A stretch of 64,000 nucleotides of DNA from Arthrobacter sp. B6 (lineage in GTDB: Bacteria > Actinomycetota > Actinomycetes > Actinomycetales > Micrococcaceae), in NCBI RefSeq assembly GCF_001663775.1, contig NZ_KV467168.1:140858-204857 (forward strand), given 5' to 3'. Position numbers and translations under genes: made by a program. The notes below the pieces were generated by a model. The model saw only the letters and a program-made list of their open reading frames with translations, made no database searches and had not been told where the DNA came from. Positions 16,802-25,113 of the stretch are shown piece by piece. How positions within the stretch are numbered: position 1 is the stretch's first letter; each line of letters opens with the position of its first letter.

Positions 16802-17905
16802 GTGAACCGCATTCAATCAGCACTCGAGGCTCTCCTCGGGCGAATCGACACCCCGGCACCGATCGTGCTGACCGACGTCATGCAGGAGAACATCGACCGC
16901 ATGCAGGCCTTCGCCGTCGACCAGAACCTGGACGTCAGGCCCCACGTCAAGACGCACAAGTGCGTCGAAATCGGCCGGCGCCAGGTCAAGGCCGGGGCGG
17001 TCGGAATCACCGCAGGTAACGTCGGTGAGGCCGAGGTCTTCGCCGCGGCCGGGTTCGCCGACATCTTTATCGCCTACCCGATCTGGGCCGCCGGAACGAA
17101 AGGGCCGCGGATCCGCAAACTGGCCGGAACCACCCGGCTGCGGGTCGGCGTCGACAACCTCGCGGCCATCGACGCCCTCGCCGACGCGATGGGAGAGGAC
17201 GCTGGACGGCTGGAGGTCGTGGTCGAGGTCGACTGCGGAGCCCGCCGCTCGGGTGCGCCGGCGGATGCAGCCGGCGAACTCGCCGCCGCCGCACGCAACC
17301 GCGGCCTCGTGCCGGCGGGTGTGTTCACCTACCCCGGCCACGGCAGCGCCGGCCCGGACGCCCGGCAACGTGCCGCTCTGGACCAGGAAACAGCGCTCAC
17401 CACCGCGGTGCGCAGTCTCGCCGCTGTAGGCATCACCCCGGAGGTGGTCAGCGCGGGCTCCACGCCTACCGTGGAGTTCTCCACCAGCGGTGTGATCACC
17501 GAGATCCGGCCAGGCGAGTATGTGTTCAACGATCTGAACAACACCCGGCTCGGCGCCTGCACCGAGGACCAGATCGCCCTGTTCGTCGCCGGCACCGTAG
17601 TCAGCGACTGGGTTTCCGACCAGGTCATCCTCGATGTCGGCACGAAGGTCCTCGGCCGCGAGGGCAGCCCCGAGCGCGGCTTCGGTGGAATCGCCGGCAC
17701 GACGGCCACCCTCTCCAAACTCAACGAGTACCACGGATTCCTCCCGCTGCCCGAGGGTTTCCGCCCCAGCGTCGGTACCGTACTCCCGGTCGTGCCAAAC
17801 CACGTCTGCCCGGTAGTGGTCAACTTCGAGGAATACATCGTCACCGACAGCACCGGCACCACCCTGGAACGCTGGCCCGTCGACGCCCGCGGCTTCCTCA
17901 ACTAA
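16802..17905 (+). CDS. D-threonine aldolase / D-serine dehydratase-like PLP enzyme
   Basis: A 367-residue fold-III PLP enzyme. The pyridoxal lysine lies in RPHVKTHK (residues 47-53), followed by the alanine racemase-like barrel (VVVEVDCGARRSG, then TYPGHGSAG). The C-terminal domain has the metal pair His and Cys in PNHVCPVV typical of the D-threonine aldolase and D-serine dehydratase group. It would act on D-3-hydroxy amino acids, giving glycine plus an aldehyde or a keto acid plus ammonia. The start is a GTG with ATGAGGAG upstream. An SDR and two flavin oxidases follow on the same strand. Confidence 0.84.
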   Translation: MNRIQSALEALLGRIDTPAPIVLTDVMQENIDRMQAFAVDQNLDVRPHVKTHKCVEIGRRQVKAGAVGITAGNVGEAEVFAAAGFADIFIAYPIWAAGTKGPRIRKLAGTTRLRVGVDNLAAIDALADAMGEDAGRLEVVVEVDCGARRSGAPADAAGELAAAARNRGLVPAGVFTYPGHGSAGPDARQRAALDQETALTTAVRSLAAVGITPEVVSAGSTPTVEFSTSGVITEIRPGEYVFNDLNNTRLGACTEDQIALFVAGTVVSDWVSDQVILDVGTKVLGREGSPERGFGGIAGTTATLSKLNEYHGFLPLPEGFRPSVGTVLPVVPNHVCPVVVNFEEYIVTDSTGTTLERWPVDARGFLN

Positions 17906-17989
17906 CCAGACCGGGCCGGTCACCCCCGGACGGGACTTCCGTCCCCGAGCCCGAAACCCAAGCACCTTACCCACGATGGAGTGACTGAC

Positions 17990-18724
17990 ATGAGACTTGA
18001 TAAGACCACAGCCCTGATCACCGGCGCCAACAGCGGAATCGGGCAGGCAGTGTGCTCCCAGTTCCGCCGCGAAGGGGCACGCCTGCTGCTGACCGGCCGC
18101 AAGGAGCAGATCGACAGCGCGCAGCCCGGGGACCTGTATGTTCCGGGAGACCTCAACAACGAAGCTTTCGTTGAAAGGCTCGCGCACGAGGCCGCCGAAG
18201 CCTACGGCACCGTCGACGTCGTCGTCCTCAACCACGGCCTGCAGGTCAGCGGTCCGCTGACCGAGATGTCCTACGAGGACGCGAAGAACGTGCTGCACAG
18301 CAACCTGCTCAGCTCCTTTCTGGTGTTGAAGCACTTCGCTCCGCTGATGCCGGCTGCGGGCGGCTCGTTCGTCCTCGTCAGTTCCAGGCTGGGCATGGTC
18401 GGCAAGCCCGATGAAGTCCTGTACTCCGCGGCCAAGGGCGGCCTGATAATGCTCGCGAAGGGCGCAGCCATCGAGTGGGCCGAGCGGAACATCCGCGTGA
18501 ACGTCGTCGCACCAGGCCTCACAGCCACCCCCATCATCGAAGCATCGTTCCAGCGCAGGGAAGACCCCGAGGCCTACCGCCGCCAACGCGAGGGCCAGAT
18601 CCCGCTCCAGCGTTTGGCCACTCCCGAAGAGGTCGCAAACGCCGTTCTCTTCATGGCGTCGTCGGAATCCTCCTACATCACAGGAGCGGTCCTTCCCGTC
18701 GACGGCGGATACACCGCCGCCTGA
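17990..18724 (+). CDS. Short-chain dehydrogenase/reductase
   Basis: A 244-residue classical SDR: nucleotide-binding GANSGIGQ near residue 14, VVVLNHG, catalytic Ser in VLVSSRLG and Tyr-Lys in YSAAKGG, and the tail ITGAVLPVDGGYTA. The ATG at 17990 is chosen over a GTG 9 bases earlier because GGAGTG lies 6 bases before it. It lies between a D-amino-acid lyase and a flavin oxidase and probably reduces or oxidises an alcohol/ketone made in the same pathway. The substrate cannot be read. Confidence 0.85.
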   Translation: MRLDKTTALITGANSGIGQAVCSQFRREGARLLLTGRKEQIDSAQPGDLYVPGDLNNEAFVERLAHEAAEAYGTVDVVVLNHGLQVSGPLTEMSYEDAKNVLHSNLLSSFLVLKHFAPLMPAAGGSFVLVSSRLGMVGKPDEVLYSAAKGGLIMLAKGAAIEWAERNIRVNVVAPGLTATPIIEASFQRREDPEAYRRQREGQIPLQRLATPEEVANAVLFMASSESSYITGAVLPVDGGYTAA

Positions 18725-18762
18725 ACACCACACCGGTTCCCATACACAACGAAGGACAAGTC

Positions 18763-20169
18763 ATGACAGCCCTTGCGGCAACACCCCGAAACGGAGAGCT
18801 CGGCTTCTGGATGGCCGGACTCGCGGACAAGAGGCCCTCGTACCCCCGCTTCACCGGCGACGGCTCAGTAGACCTGGCCATTATCGGTGGTGGCTACACA
18901 GGCCTGTGGGCAGCGTACTTCGCAAAGAAGCTCGAGCCCTCACTCTCGGTCGCGGTTTTTGAAGCAGAACAGATTGGCTACGGCGCATCCGGCCGGAACG
19001 GCGGTTGGCTTTCTGCGATGCCTGCGGGAAACCGTGCCACGTTCGCCCGCGCGTCCGGCGGAGGGCTGGATGCGAGCCGGGCCTTGCAGCAGGAGTTTGT
19101 CGCCAGCGTTGATTCGGTCCTGGATATTCTCCAGGCCGAGGGCATTGACGCGGATCAGAACAAGGGCGGCGCACTCGTCGCCGCCCACACCAGGTCGGGG
19201 CTGGGCCGGCTGGTGAGCAGGTGTGACGCCGACTGGAAGTACGGGCTGAGCGAAGACGATGTCCACCTGCTGGACCGGGACGAGTTCCAGAGCAAGATCA
19301 GCATCTCCACCGTCCACGGCGGGCTGTTCTACAAACACTGCGCCCGCATTCATCCGGCGAAACTCGTCTACGGCCTCGCCGACACCCTGGTCTCCATGGG
19401 GGTCAGCATCTACGACGGCAGCCGGGTGGACCGCATCGACGGCAAGACCCTAAAACTGGCCAACGGACAAGTAACCGCTGCCAAAACGTTCGTCTGCACC
19501 GAAGGGTATTCCGGACAGCTGCTTGGCAGCAGGACCCTGATACCGATCAATTCCTCGATGATCGTGACCAAGCCGCTGTCCGAAGAAGCATGGGAGGAGA
19601 TCGGCTGGAACGGGCCCCAGTGCCTTAACGACTCCGCACACACCTTCATCTATTCGCAGCGAACAGCGGACGGCCGCATCGCCATAGGCGGCCGAGGTAA
19701 GCCCTACCGCTACGGCTCCGGCACAGGAGGCGCGGGGTCAACACCCCAGTCCACCATTGACCTGATCTCCACAAAGCTCCGCTCCTTCTTCCCCGGCATC
19801 CCCTTCGAAGTGGAGCACGCCTGGTCCGGAGTCCTGGGCGTCACCCGTGACTGGAACGGCGGCGTGCACTGGGACCACGCAGCCGGGATCGGATCGTCCA
19901 CCGGCTATGCAGGACACGGCGTCACCGCAGCCTACGTCGGCGGCCGAACCCTCGCGGAACTGGCCTTCGAGAAGGAAACCGAACGGACGACGCTTCCCTG
20001 GGTCGGCTACCGCGCACGGAAGTGGGAACCCGAACCCCTCCGCTGGCTCGGTGTCCACGGCATGTACCGGCTCTTCGGCATTGCCGACCAATGGGAAGAA
20101 CGCAGGGACTCCACAAAGACCTCACTCCTGGCCAAATTCGGCAGCAGACTCGCCGGACTACACGAATAG
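18763..20169 (+). CDS. FAD-dependent amine/amino-acid oxidoreductase (DAO family, PuuB/OrdL-like)
   Basis: A 468-residue protein with the FAD site DLAIIGGGYTGLWAAYFAKK near residues 37-56 and ASGRNGGWLS, a motif of gamma-glutamylputrescine oxidase and related enzymes. The C-terminal FAD part is STGYAGHGVTAAYVGGRTLAE. The ATG at 18763 follows GAAGGAC. The frame is open far upstream inside the SDR gene, but that part is an out-of-frame shadow. It likely oxidises a secondary or primary amine with oxygen and leaves an imine that RidA could hydrolyse. Confidence 0.84.
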   Translation: MTALAATPRNGELGFWMAGLADKRPSYPRFTGDGSVDLAIIGGGYTGLWAAYFAKKLEPSLSVAVFEAEQIGYGASGRNGGWLSAMPAGNRATFARASGGGLDASRALQQEFVASVDSVLDILQAEGIDADQNKGGALVAAHTRSGLGRLVSRCDADWKYGLSEDDVHLLDRDEFQSKISISTVHGGLFYKHCARIHPAKLVYGLADTLVSMGVSIYDGSRVDRIDGKTLKLANGQVTAAKTFVCTEGYSGQLLGSRTLIPINSSMIVTKPLSEEAWEEIGWNGPQCLNDSAHTFIYSQRTADGRIAIGGRGKPYRYGSGTGGAGSTPQSTIDLISTKLRSFFPGIPFEVEHAWSGVLGVTRDWNGGVHWDHAAGIGSSTGYAGHGVTAAYVGGRTLAELAFEKETERTTLPWVGYRARKWEPEPLRWLGVHGMYRLFGIADQWEERRDSTKTSLLAKFGSRLAGLHE

Positions 20170-20209
20170 TCCGTCCACCAAAACTCTCATGAACCCTTGG
20201 AGGAACACC

Positions 20210-20269
20210 ATGAAGACCATAAATATAGTTCGGACTGCCGCTGCGCCTTTCCTGAAACCGGCGCTGTAG
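20210..20269 (+). CDS. 19-residue leader peptide in frame before the flavin oxidase
   Basis: An ATG preceded by GGAGG at a spacing of 6 bases opens a 19-codon frame, MKTINIVRTAAAPFLKPAL, ending with TAG. After GCC the ATG of the next gene follows in the same frame. The leader has the best ribosome site in the neighbourhood while the next gene has a weak one, so it probably feeds ribosomes to that gene. It could also be a small peptide in its own right, or a former N-terminus cut by a new stop codon. Confidence 0.5.
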   Translation: MKTINIVRTAAAPFLKPAL

Positions 20270-20272
20270 GCC

Positions 20273-21406
20273 ATGAATGGAAAACTGGCGGTTATAGGCC
20301 TGGGCAGCATCGGAAGCATGGCGTTGTGGCAGGCATCGCACCTGACCGGCTCGGTCACCGGATTCGAGGCACAGTCACCTGCTCACGGCAGAAGCGCCGT
20401 CGGCGGCGACACCCGCCTGTTCCGCATGATCTACCTCGGCAACCCCAACCTCTACCCCATCCTGGAACGCTCACGCGATCTCTGGGCCGAACTCGAAGCC
20501 GAAACCGGACAGAACATCCTCACCCGCTGCGGTGGACTGTCCATCGGCACCGTCGACGGACCTTACATCCGCAGCCTCCTGGAAACCACCCGAACCAATA
20601 GGGCTACCCACGAGATCCTCAGCCGCGAAGAGATGGCCGAGCGCTACCCGCAGCACAACCTCCGTCCGGATGACTGCGCTGTCTACGATCCGAATGCCGG
20701 TGTCCTACGCACCGACCGCGCCGTCACTGCCGCTGTCGCCGCTGCCCAGGGCAACGGCGCAACCGTCCACACGAATACCCCGATCGACCGCATCACTGAA
20801 ACCGACGACGGCGTTGTCGTCACCTCCGGAGACATCTCCTGGACCTTCGAGAACGTCATTGTCTCCGCTGGGGGCTGGTCCCGGCGGCTCATGCCGGACT
20901 ATCTAAGGGCACACACGGAAACACGCAGGGTCTTCCTGTCGTGGTTCGTTGCCCGTGACGCGACCCAGTTCATCCCGGAAAAGTTCCCCACTTTCAACCG
21001 GATGTACGAGGACCGCTCCATGTACGGGGCGCCCGCCGTCGACGGGGTCACAGTCAAAGCCACCCTCGACGGCAGGGGCACAGTAACACCCGACCCCGAC
21101 GGTTTCCCCAGAGAACTCTCAGCAGCCGAAATCGCCGAGACCTTCGAAACGGTCTCGGAATTCATCCCCGGTCTCAATCCGACGATCGTTCGCTCGGACG
21201 CTTTCCCGGACCTCTACACCAGGGATCGGAACCCGCTGCTGGGCTGGCTCGGCGAGTCAAGCAGGATCTACTGTGCCACAGGCTTCTCGGGAGGCGGATT
21301 CAAGAATGCCACCGGGTACGGCCATATTGCTGCATACGAAGCGTTAGGCAACCAGTCACTCGAAGGCCTGGAATTTGTACGCCCGGAAAGGTTCAAGACG
21401 AGCTAA
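20273..21406 (+). CDS. FAD-dependent N-methyl-amino-acid oxidase (SolA / monomeric sarcosine oxidase family)
   Basis: A 377-residue flavoprotein. It starts with AVIGLGSIGSMALWQ, has GRSAVGGDTRLFRMIY near residue 45, LSREEMAERYPQHNL and VLRTDRAVTA in the middle, and ends with the covalent-flavin region CATGFSGGGFKNATGYGHIA, although Cys is shifted in comparison with known sarcosine oxidases. Such enzymes demethylate N-methyl amino acids and release hydrogen peroxide and formaldehyde. It is the intact relative of the broken gene at 14490. Its weak ribosome site and the leader ORF in front suggest coupled translation. Confidence 0.82.
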   Translation: MNGKLAVIGLGSIGSMALWQASHLTGSVTGFEAQSPAHGRSAVGGDTRLFRMIYLGNPNLYPILERSRDLWAELEAETGQNILTRCGGLSIGTVDGPYIRSLLETTRTNRATHEILSREEMAERYPQHNLRPDDCAVYDPNAGVLRTDRAVTAAVAAAQGNGATVHTNTPIDRITETDDGVVVTSGDISWTFENVIVSAGGWSRRLMPDYLRAHTETRRVFLSWFVARDATQFIPEKFPTFNRMYEDRSMYGAPAVDGVTVKATLDGRGTVTPDPDGFPRELSAAEIAETFETVSEFIPGLNPTIVRSDAFPDLYTRDRNPLLGWLGESSRIYCATGFSGGGFKNATGYGHIAAYEALGNQSLEGLEFVRPERFKTS

Positions 21407-21514
21407 CCAAACCTGGGCAAGCTCCCCGCGGTTCCGCCAGCAGGCGGCAAGATCGGCATCGAGGAGTTCATCTAGTACAAGTACACCGCAACAGCAATCT
21501 AGAAAATATGCAGC

Positions 21515-22170
21515 ATGGCGAGTCGGGAGATCAGTGGGATGTCAATGGCGGCATCAGAAGGACTCTTTGCAGTGGAGGGAAGAACCACTGCGCAGATGAT
21601 CGCAGACCAACGAATCCCTTCTGGCGCGCCAGCTCAACATGTCCCGAGGTCCTCTTCGGGAAGCACTGCAGCGGTTATGCCAGGAAGGAATCCTCGTCAG
21701 TAGGCGTAACTACGGAGTGTTCGTTTTGGAAGTAAAAACGCGTGACCTCAAAGAGATCTACGAGGTTCGCGAGTCCGTCGAATCCGCCGCCGCCAACAGG
21801 CTGTTGGACGGCAGCCGGCAGCAGGTCAAAGACACCTGCGAAGTGCTCAGGAAAATTGTGGGCGAAATGGCGAAGCAGATGCCCACTTCCGACGCCGGCC
21901 ATCGCGCGGCTCGACATGCAGTTCCACTCAGCCCTTGTTGCCGGCACGGGTAAATTCCCGTTTCATCAGGATATACAAGACACTCGCGGCTGAATCGAGG
22001 ATGTGCATCCTCGACCTGGAAGTCTCCTACCCCAGGATCGACGTGCTGGTTCAGGAACACAGAACATCCTGGATCTGTTGGAGGCGGGCGACAGGAAAGG
22101 TCTCCTCCAGGCCATCGAGCGGCACATGCAAAAAGCCGTCGAGGACCTCACTGCGACTCAGGTGGACAAA
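21515..22170 (+). pseudogene. Broken GntR-family (FCD) regulator gene
   Basis: Pieces of one GntR protein appear in successive frames: GRTTAQMIADQRIPSG, then RQLNMSRGPLREALQRLCQE with GILVSRRNYGVFVLEV, then IYEVRESVESAAANRLL, IARLDMQFHSALV, RFIRIYKTLAAESRM and LEAGDRKGLLQAIERHM. At least four frameshifts near 21625, 21895, 21945 and 22060 break it. It ends close to the promoter of an intact GntR gene. It may have been the regulator of the decayed genes at 12.5-15.3 kb or of the intact oxidase before it. Confidence 0.78.
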
Positions 22171-22264
22171 CCCATCCGCTCCTCAGGAGTTCTCCTGCCC
22201 CAGCTCCAACGTCCCGGGAGGGCGGACCTGTTGGCGAGGGCCCCTAGGACGCCCACGTACGCGA

Positions 22265-22282
22265 TATAATCGACAATCGACA
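22265..22282 (+). promoter_or_regulatory. -10 element and overlapping operator of the GntR gene (site 5)
   Basis: A perfect TATAAT (22265-22270) overlaps AATCGACAATCGACA (22268-22282), a copy of the shared 15-bp motif with an intact right arm and a degenerate left arm. It lies 14 bases before the GntR start, as expected for autoregulation. Confidence 0.55.
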
Positions 22283-22296
22283 AGAGGGGCGGCACG

Positions 22297-22959
22297 ATGG
22301 ACAACAAGTTCAAGTGGCAGGAACAGCGGACCACGACGCCGGACGGTGTGTACCGCGTGCTGCGTACAGCGATCCTGGACGGAACGGTGCCTCCCGGGGA
22401 ACAGTTGCGCGAGACGCACATTGCTGCCGATCTCGGGATAAGCCGGTCCCCGCTGCGTGAGGCGCTGACCAAGCTTGAAGAGGAGGGGCTGGTTGTGAAG
22501 ATCCCCTTCAAGGGATCGTTTGTTGTGGAGGTGAGTGCTCGCGACGTCGCCGACATCGCATCAATCCGAATGCTTGTCGAGCCTTACGCTGCTGAGCTCT
22601 CGGCCCCGACGTTGCGCGGTCCTGAGCGGCTTCGGTTGAAGCAGACCATCGAGGAACTTTACCGGGCCACGGACACCAACGACATCCCGGCAAGCGTCGA
22701 CGCTCACCTTCGCTTCCACAGGCTCTTCTACCAATTCTCGGGAAACGCCGCCTTGCAGGCTCTGTGGAACGGTTGGGAGAACAAGCTGCGGCTCTACTTC
22801 GCGGCCGACCATCCTACGTACAGCGACCTCCATGAAATCGCCGTTGAGCACGAGAGACTGGCCGAGCTTGCTTTGGAAGGTGACATCGATGCCTTCCGTC
22901 GGGAGATGGAGAGCCAATTCCACAATGCGCTCAGCGGGGAAGATCTCAACCAAACGTAA
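22297..22959 (+). CDS. GntR-family regulator (FCD subfamily), likely master of the shared operator
   Basis: A 220-residue regulator: winged helix at residues 15-80 (THIAADLGISRSPLREALTKL, then GLVVKIPFKGSFVVEV) and FCD domain at 85-215 with the ligand histidines in DAHLRFHRLFYQFSGN and VEHERLAELALEGD. It follows a perfect -10 element overlapped by one copy of the 15-bp palindrome found also before the cupin, HAD and lost permease genes. Among the regulators here it is the one most likely to bind that motif. The effector may be an organic acid made by the adjacent oxidases. Confidence 0.85.
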   Translation: MDNKFKWQEQRTTTPDGVYRVLRTAILDGTVPPGEQLRETHIAADLGISRSPLREALTKLEEEGLVVKIPFKGSFVVEVSARDVADIASIRMLVEPYAAELSAPTLRGPERLRLKQTIEELYRATDTNDIPASVDAHLRFHRLFYQFSGNAALQALWNGWENKLRLYFAADHPTYSDLHEIAVEHERLAELALEGDIDAFRREMESQFHNALSGEDLNQT

Positions 22960-23178
22960 CTACACGCCCCGGTGCAGCAGCAAAGACCCAACAAAAAATT
23001 TAATCAAGAATGTAAATCCGGTCTCTCGCATTGCGGCCGTCGGGGTTATTCTCAAAGTGCGTATCCAGTTGCGGGGGGCATCCGGGCGGGGGCTAGGCGC
23101 ACCCGCGGTTGACTGCCGCGGGCCAGTTTCATTTTGCATCCACACCGGGGAAAACCGGCGGATTAAAGGGAAGCAAGC

Positions 23179-25047
23179 ATGGGCCGTCGACGCGCAGCAA
23201 CTGACCCCAGGTATCCACGCTGGATTTGGATCGCTGCGGCGGCCACCGTGGCACTTCTTATTGTTGGCGGCGCATTCGCACTGCGAACGCTGATATACCC
23301 CGAGGGTTCAGGGCAGGGAGGGACTTCAGCGGGGAATGGCAACACACCATCAGCCGGCGAACCCTTGGCGCAGGACAGTCCGGCCCCGGCCGCCGGCGCC
23401 TCTCCCTGCATTTCCTTGAAAATCCTCACTTCGCTGGAGAACGCGGAGATGGTCCGTGCCCTGGCGGCCGAGTACACGGCGAAACCCCGCAGCGTGGACG
23501 GCAAATGCGTGACGCCGGAAGTGACCCAGGAAAAATCGGGCCTCGCCGCCGGCAAGGTTGCTGGGCAATTCCCAGGCGTTCCGGCCGGCGACAGGCCCGT
23601 CATATGGCTGCCGGACTCCTCCGCGTGGTTACGAACCGGAGGGGAAGGTGCCGGCGGAAGCCCTGTCCCCCAGGAGGGAATCAGCCTCGCCCGGAGTGCG
23701 GTCGTCGTGGCCATGCCGGAGACGATGGCCGGTGCCCTCGGCTGGGACAGCAAACCGCCGTCGTGGTCTGAGGTGTTCAGGATGGCCGAGGACCAGGACG
23801 TCTGGGAGCGCCTCGGGCACGCCGACTGGGGCAAGTTCAAGTTTGGCAAGGCCAGTCCGCTCGTCTCGACGTCGGGCCTGATGGCCCTTGCCGCTTCCTA
23901 CGGTGCCGCCGGCGGCAGCGTGTCGGGTTTGGACGACATGGACCTGGACGCGCCGTCCCTGCTGGAGAAAGTGCAAGCCGTGGAACTGGGCACCAGCCAC
24001 TATATGGCCACCCCCGAGCATTTTCTGTGGCATGCCAGGGAGGCTGACGACGCCGGGAACGTCTCGGAATTCCTCTCCGCAGTGATCGTGGACGAAAAAT
24101 CTGTCTGGGACTACAACCGGGGAGTGGTCAGCGAGGACGGAATAACGAAGCAAACCGGTCCCGCCCCCAGGGAGCCCCTCATTGCCATCTATCCCCACGA
24201 CGGTGTACATGTGGCGGACAACCCGGCAGTAATCCTCGACGGAGATTGGGTAGGGAGCCAGCAGCGACTCGCGGCTCAGGATTTCCTCGCGTTCGCAGTG
24301 ACGGAACAGGGGCAAAACGTCGTCAAGGCCTCCGGGTACCGATCCATCCAGGGCAAGCTGGATAGTGGCGTTGCGGGGACAGGACGGTACGCCGAGACGC
24401 TCCAGCCGCTGCCACTGCCCAGGGCGGAGGCTCTTGTTGCCATGCAGGACAGCTTCCCCGACGTCCGCAAGCGGGCCAGGGCATTATTCCTGCTGGACGT
24501 CTCTGAGTCCATGGTGCAGGAACCCGGAGTGACCAAGCTGCAACGGGCTAAGGATGCCGTCCTCAAGGCACTGGACCATTTCACGGGTGAGGATGAGGTT
24601 GGACTGGCCGCTTTCTCCCATGTCAACGATGGCCCCCTGCAGCCGGGCATCGTCAGCCCGGTGGCCCCGTTCAAGACCAATAAAGAAGACCTCATCGCCC
24701 AACTCAACGGGCTCCAGGCGGTGGACGCGACGCCCCTTTTTGAAGCGGTGAGCCGCTTCGCGGGCGACCAAGCCAAAGACTATAAAGACACCTTCATCAA
24801 CACCATCGTGCTTTTGAGTGACGGCAAAAACGATTCCACCCATCCGGGAGACCTGAGCGGGCTCTCCGAACAGTTAAGCCATCAGAACCACTCAACGCCG
24901 GTGCTCGTCTTTACGCTCGCTTACGGGCCCGACGCCGATGTCCCCACTCTGCTGGAAATCGCCAGGTCCAGCGGAGCGCACTACTATGACGCCACCGATC
25001 CGAACAGGCTCGAAGAGGTGCTTGGCGAATTGGTGACCAGTTTCTAG
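23179..25047 (+). CDS. Membrane-anchored binding protein fused to a von Willebrand factor A domain
   Basis: A 622-residue protein. A single membrane helix (residues 15-37, WIWIAAAATVALLIVGG) anchors it outside the cell. Residues 75-415 resemble an extracellular solute-binding fold (LTSLENAEMVRALAAEYTAK, VIWLPDSSAWL, YPHDGVHVADNPAVILDG). Residues 430-622 form a VWA domain with a complete metal site: DVSES near 440, Thr in DATPLFEAV and Asp in LLSDGKND. VWA domains bind proteins through a divalent cation. Similar SBP-VWA proteins occur in actinobacteria without a settled role. It is followed by an MBL hydrolase and a PIG-L deacetylase, so envelope work is possible. Confidence 0.82.
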   Translation: MGRRRAATDPRYPRWIWIAAAATVALLIVGGAFALRTLIYPEGSGQGGTSAGNGNTPSAGEPLAQDSPAPAAGASPCISLKILTSLENAEMVRALAAEYTAKPRSVDGKCVTPEVTQEKSGLAAGKVAGQFPGVPAGDRPVIWLPDSSAWLRTGGEGAGGSPVPQEGISLARSAVVVAMPETMAGALGWDSKPPSWSEVFRMAEDQDVWERLGHADWGKFKFGKASPLVSTSGLMALAASYGAAGGSVSGLDDMDLDAPSLLEKVQAVELGTSHYMATPEHFLWHAREADDAGNVSEFLSAVIVDEKSVWDYNRGVVSEDGITKQTGPAPREPLIAIYPHDGVHVADNPAVILDGDWVGSQQRLAAQDFLAFAVTEQGQNVVKASGYRSIQGKLDSGVAGTGRYAETLQPLPLPRAEALVAMQDSFPDVRKRARALFLLDVSESMVQEPGVTKLQRAKDAVLKALDHFTGEDEVGLAAFSHVNDGPLQPGIVSPVAPFKTNKEDLIAQLNGLQAVDATPLFEAVSRFAGDQAKDYKDTFINTIVLLSDGKNDSTHPGDLSGLSEQLSHQNHSTPVLVFTLAYGPDADVPTLLEIARSSGAHYYDATDPNRLEEVLGELVTSF

Positions 25048-25113
25048 GACCATGAGGCAGGTGCGGTTTCAACGGCTTAATGCCCTGCCCCAAACGACTG
25101 GAAGGGACTAACC

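Noticed and set aside
16817..18733. Minus-strand frame of 638 codons opposite the D-threonine aldolase-like and SDR genes
   Set aside because: It is a by-product of high GC in the third codon position; the plus-strand genes are clear family members.
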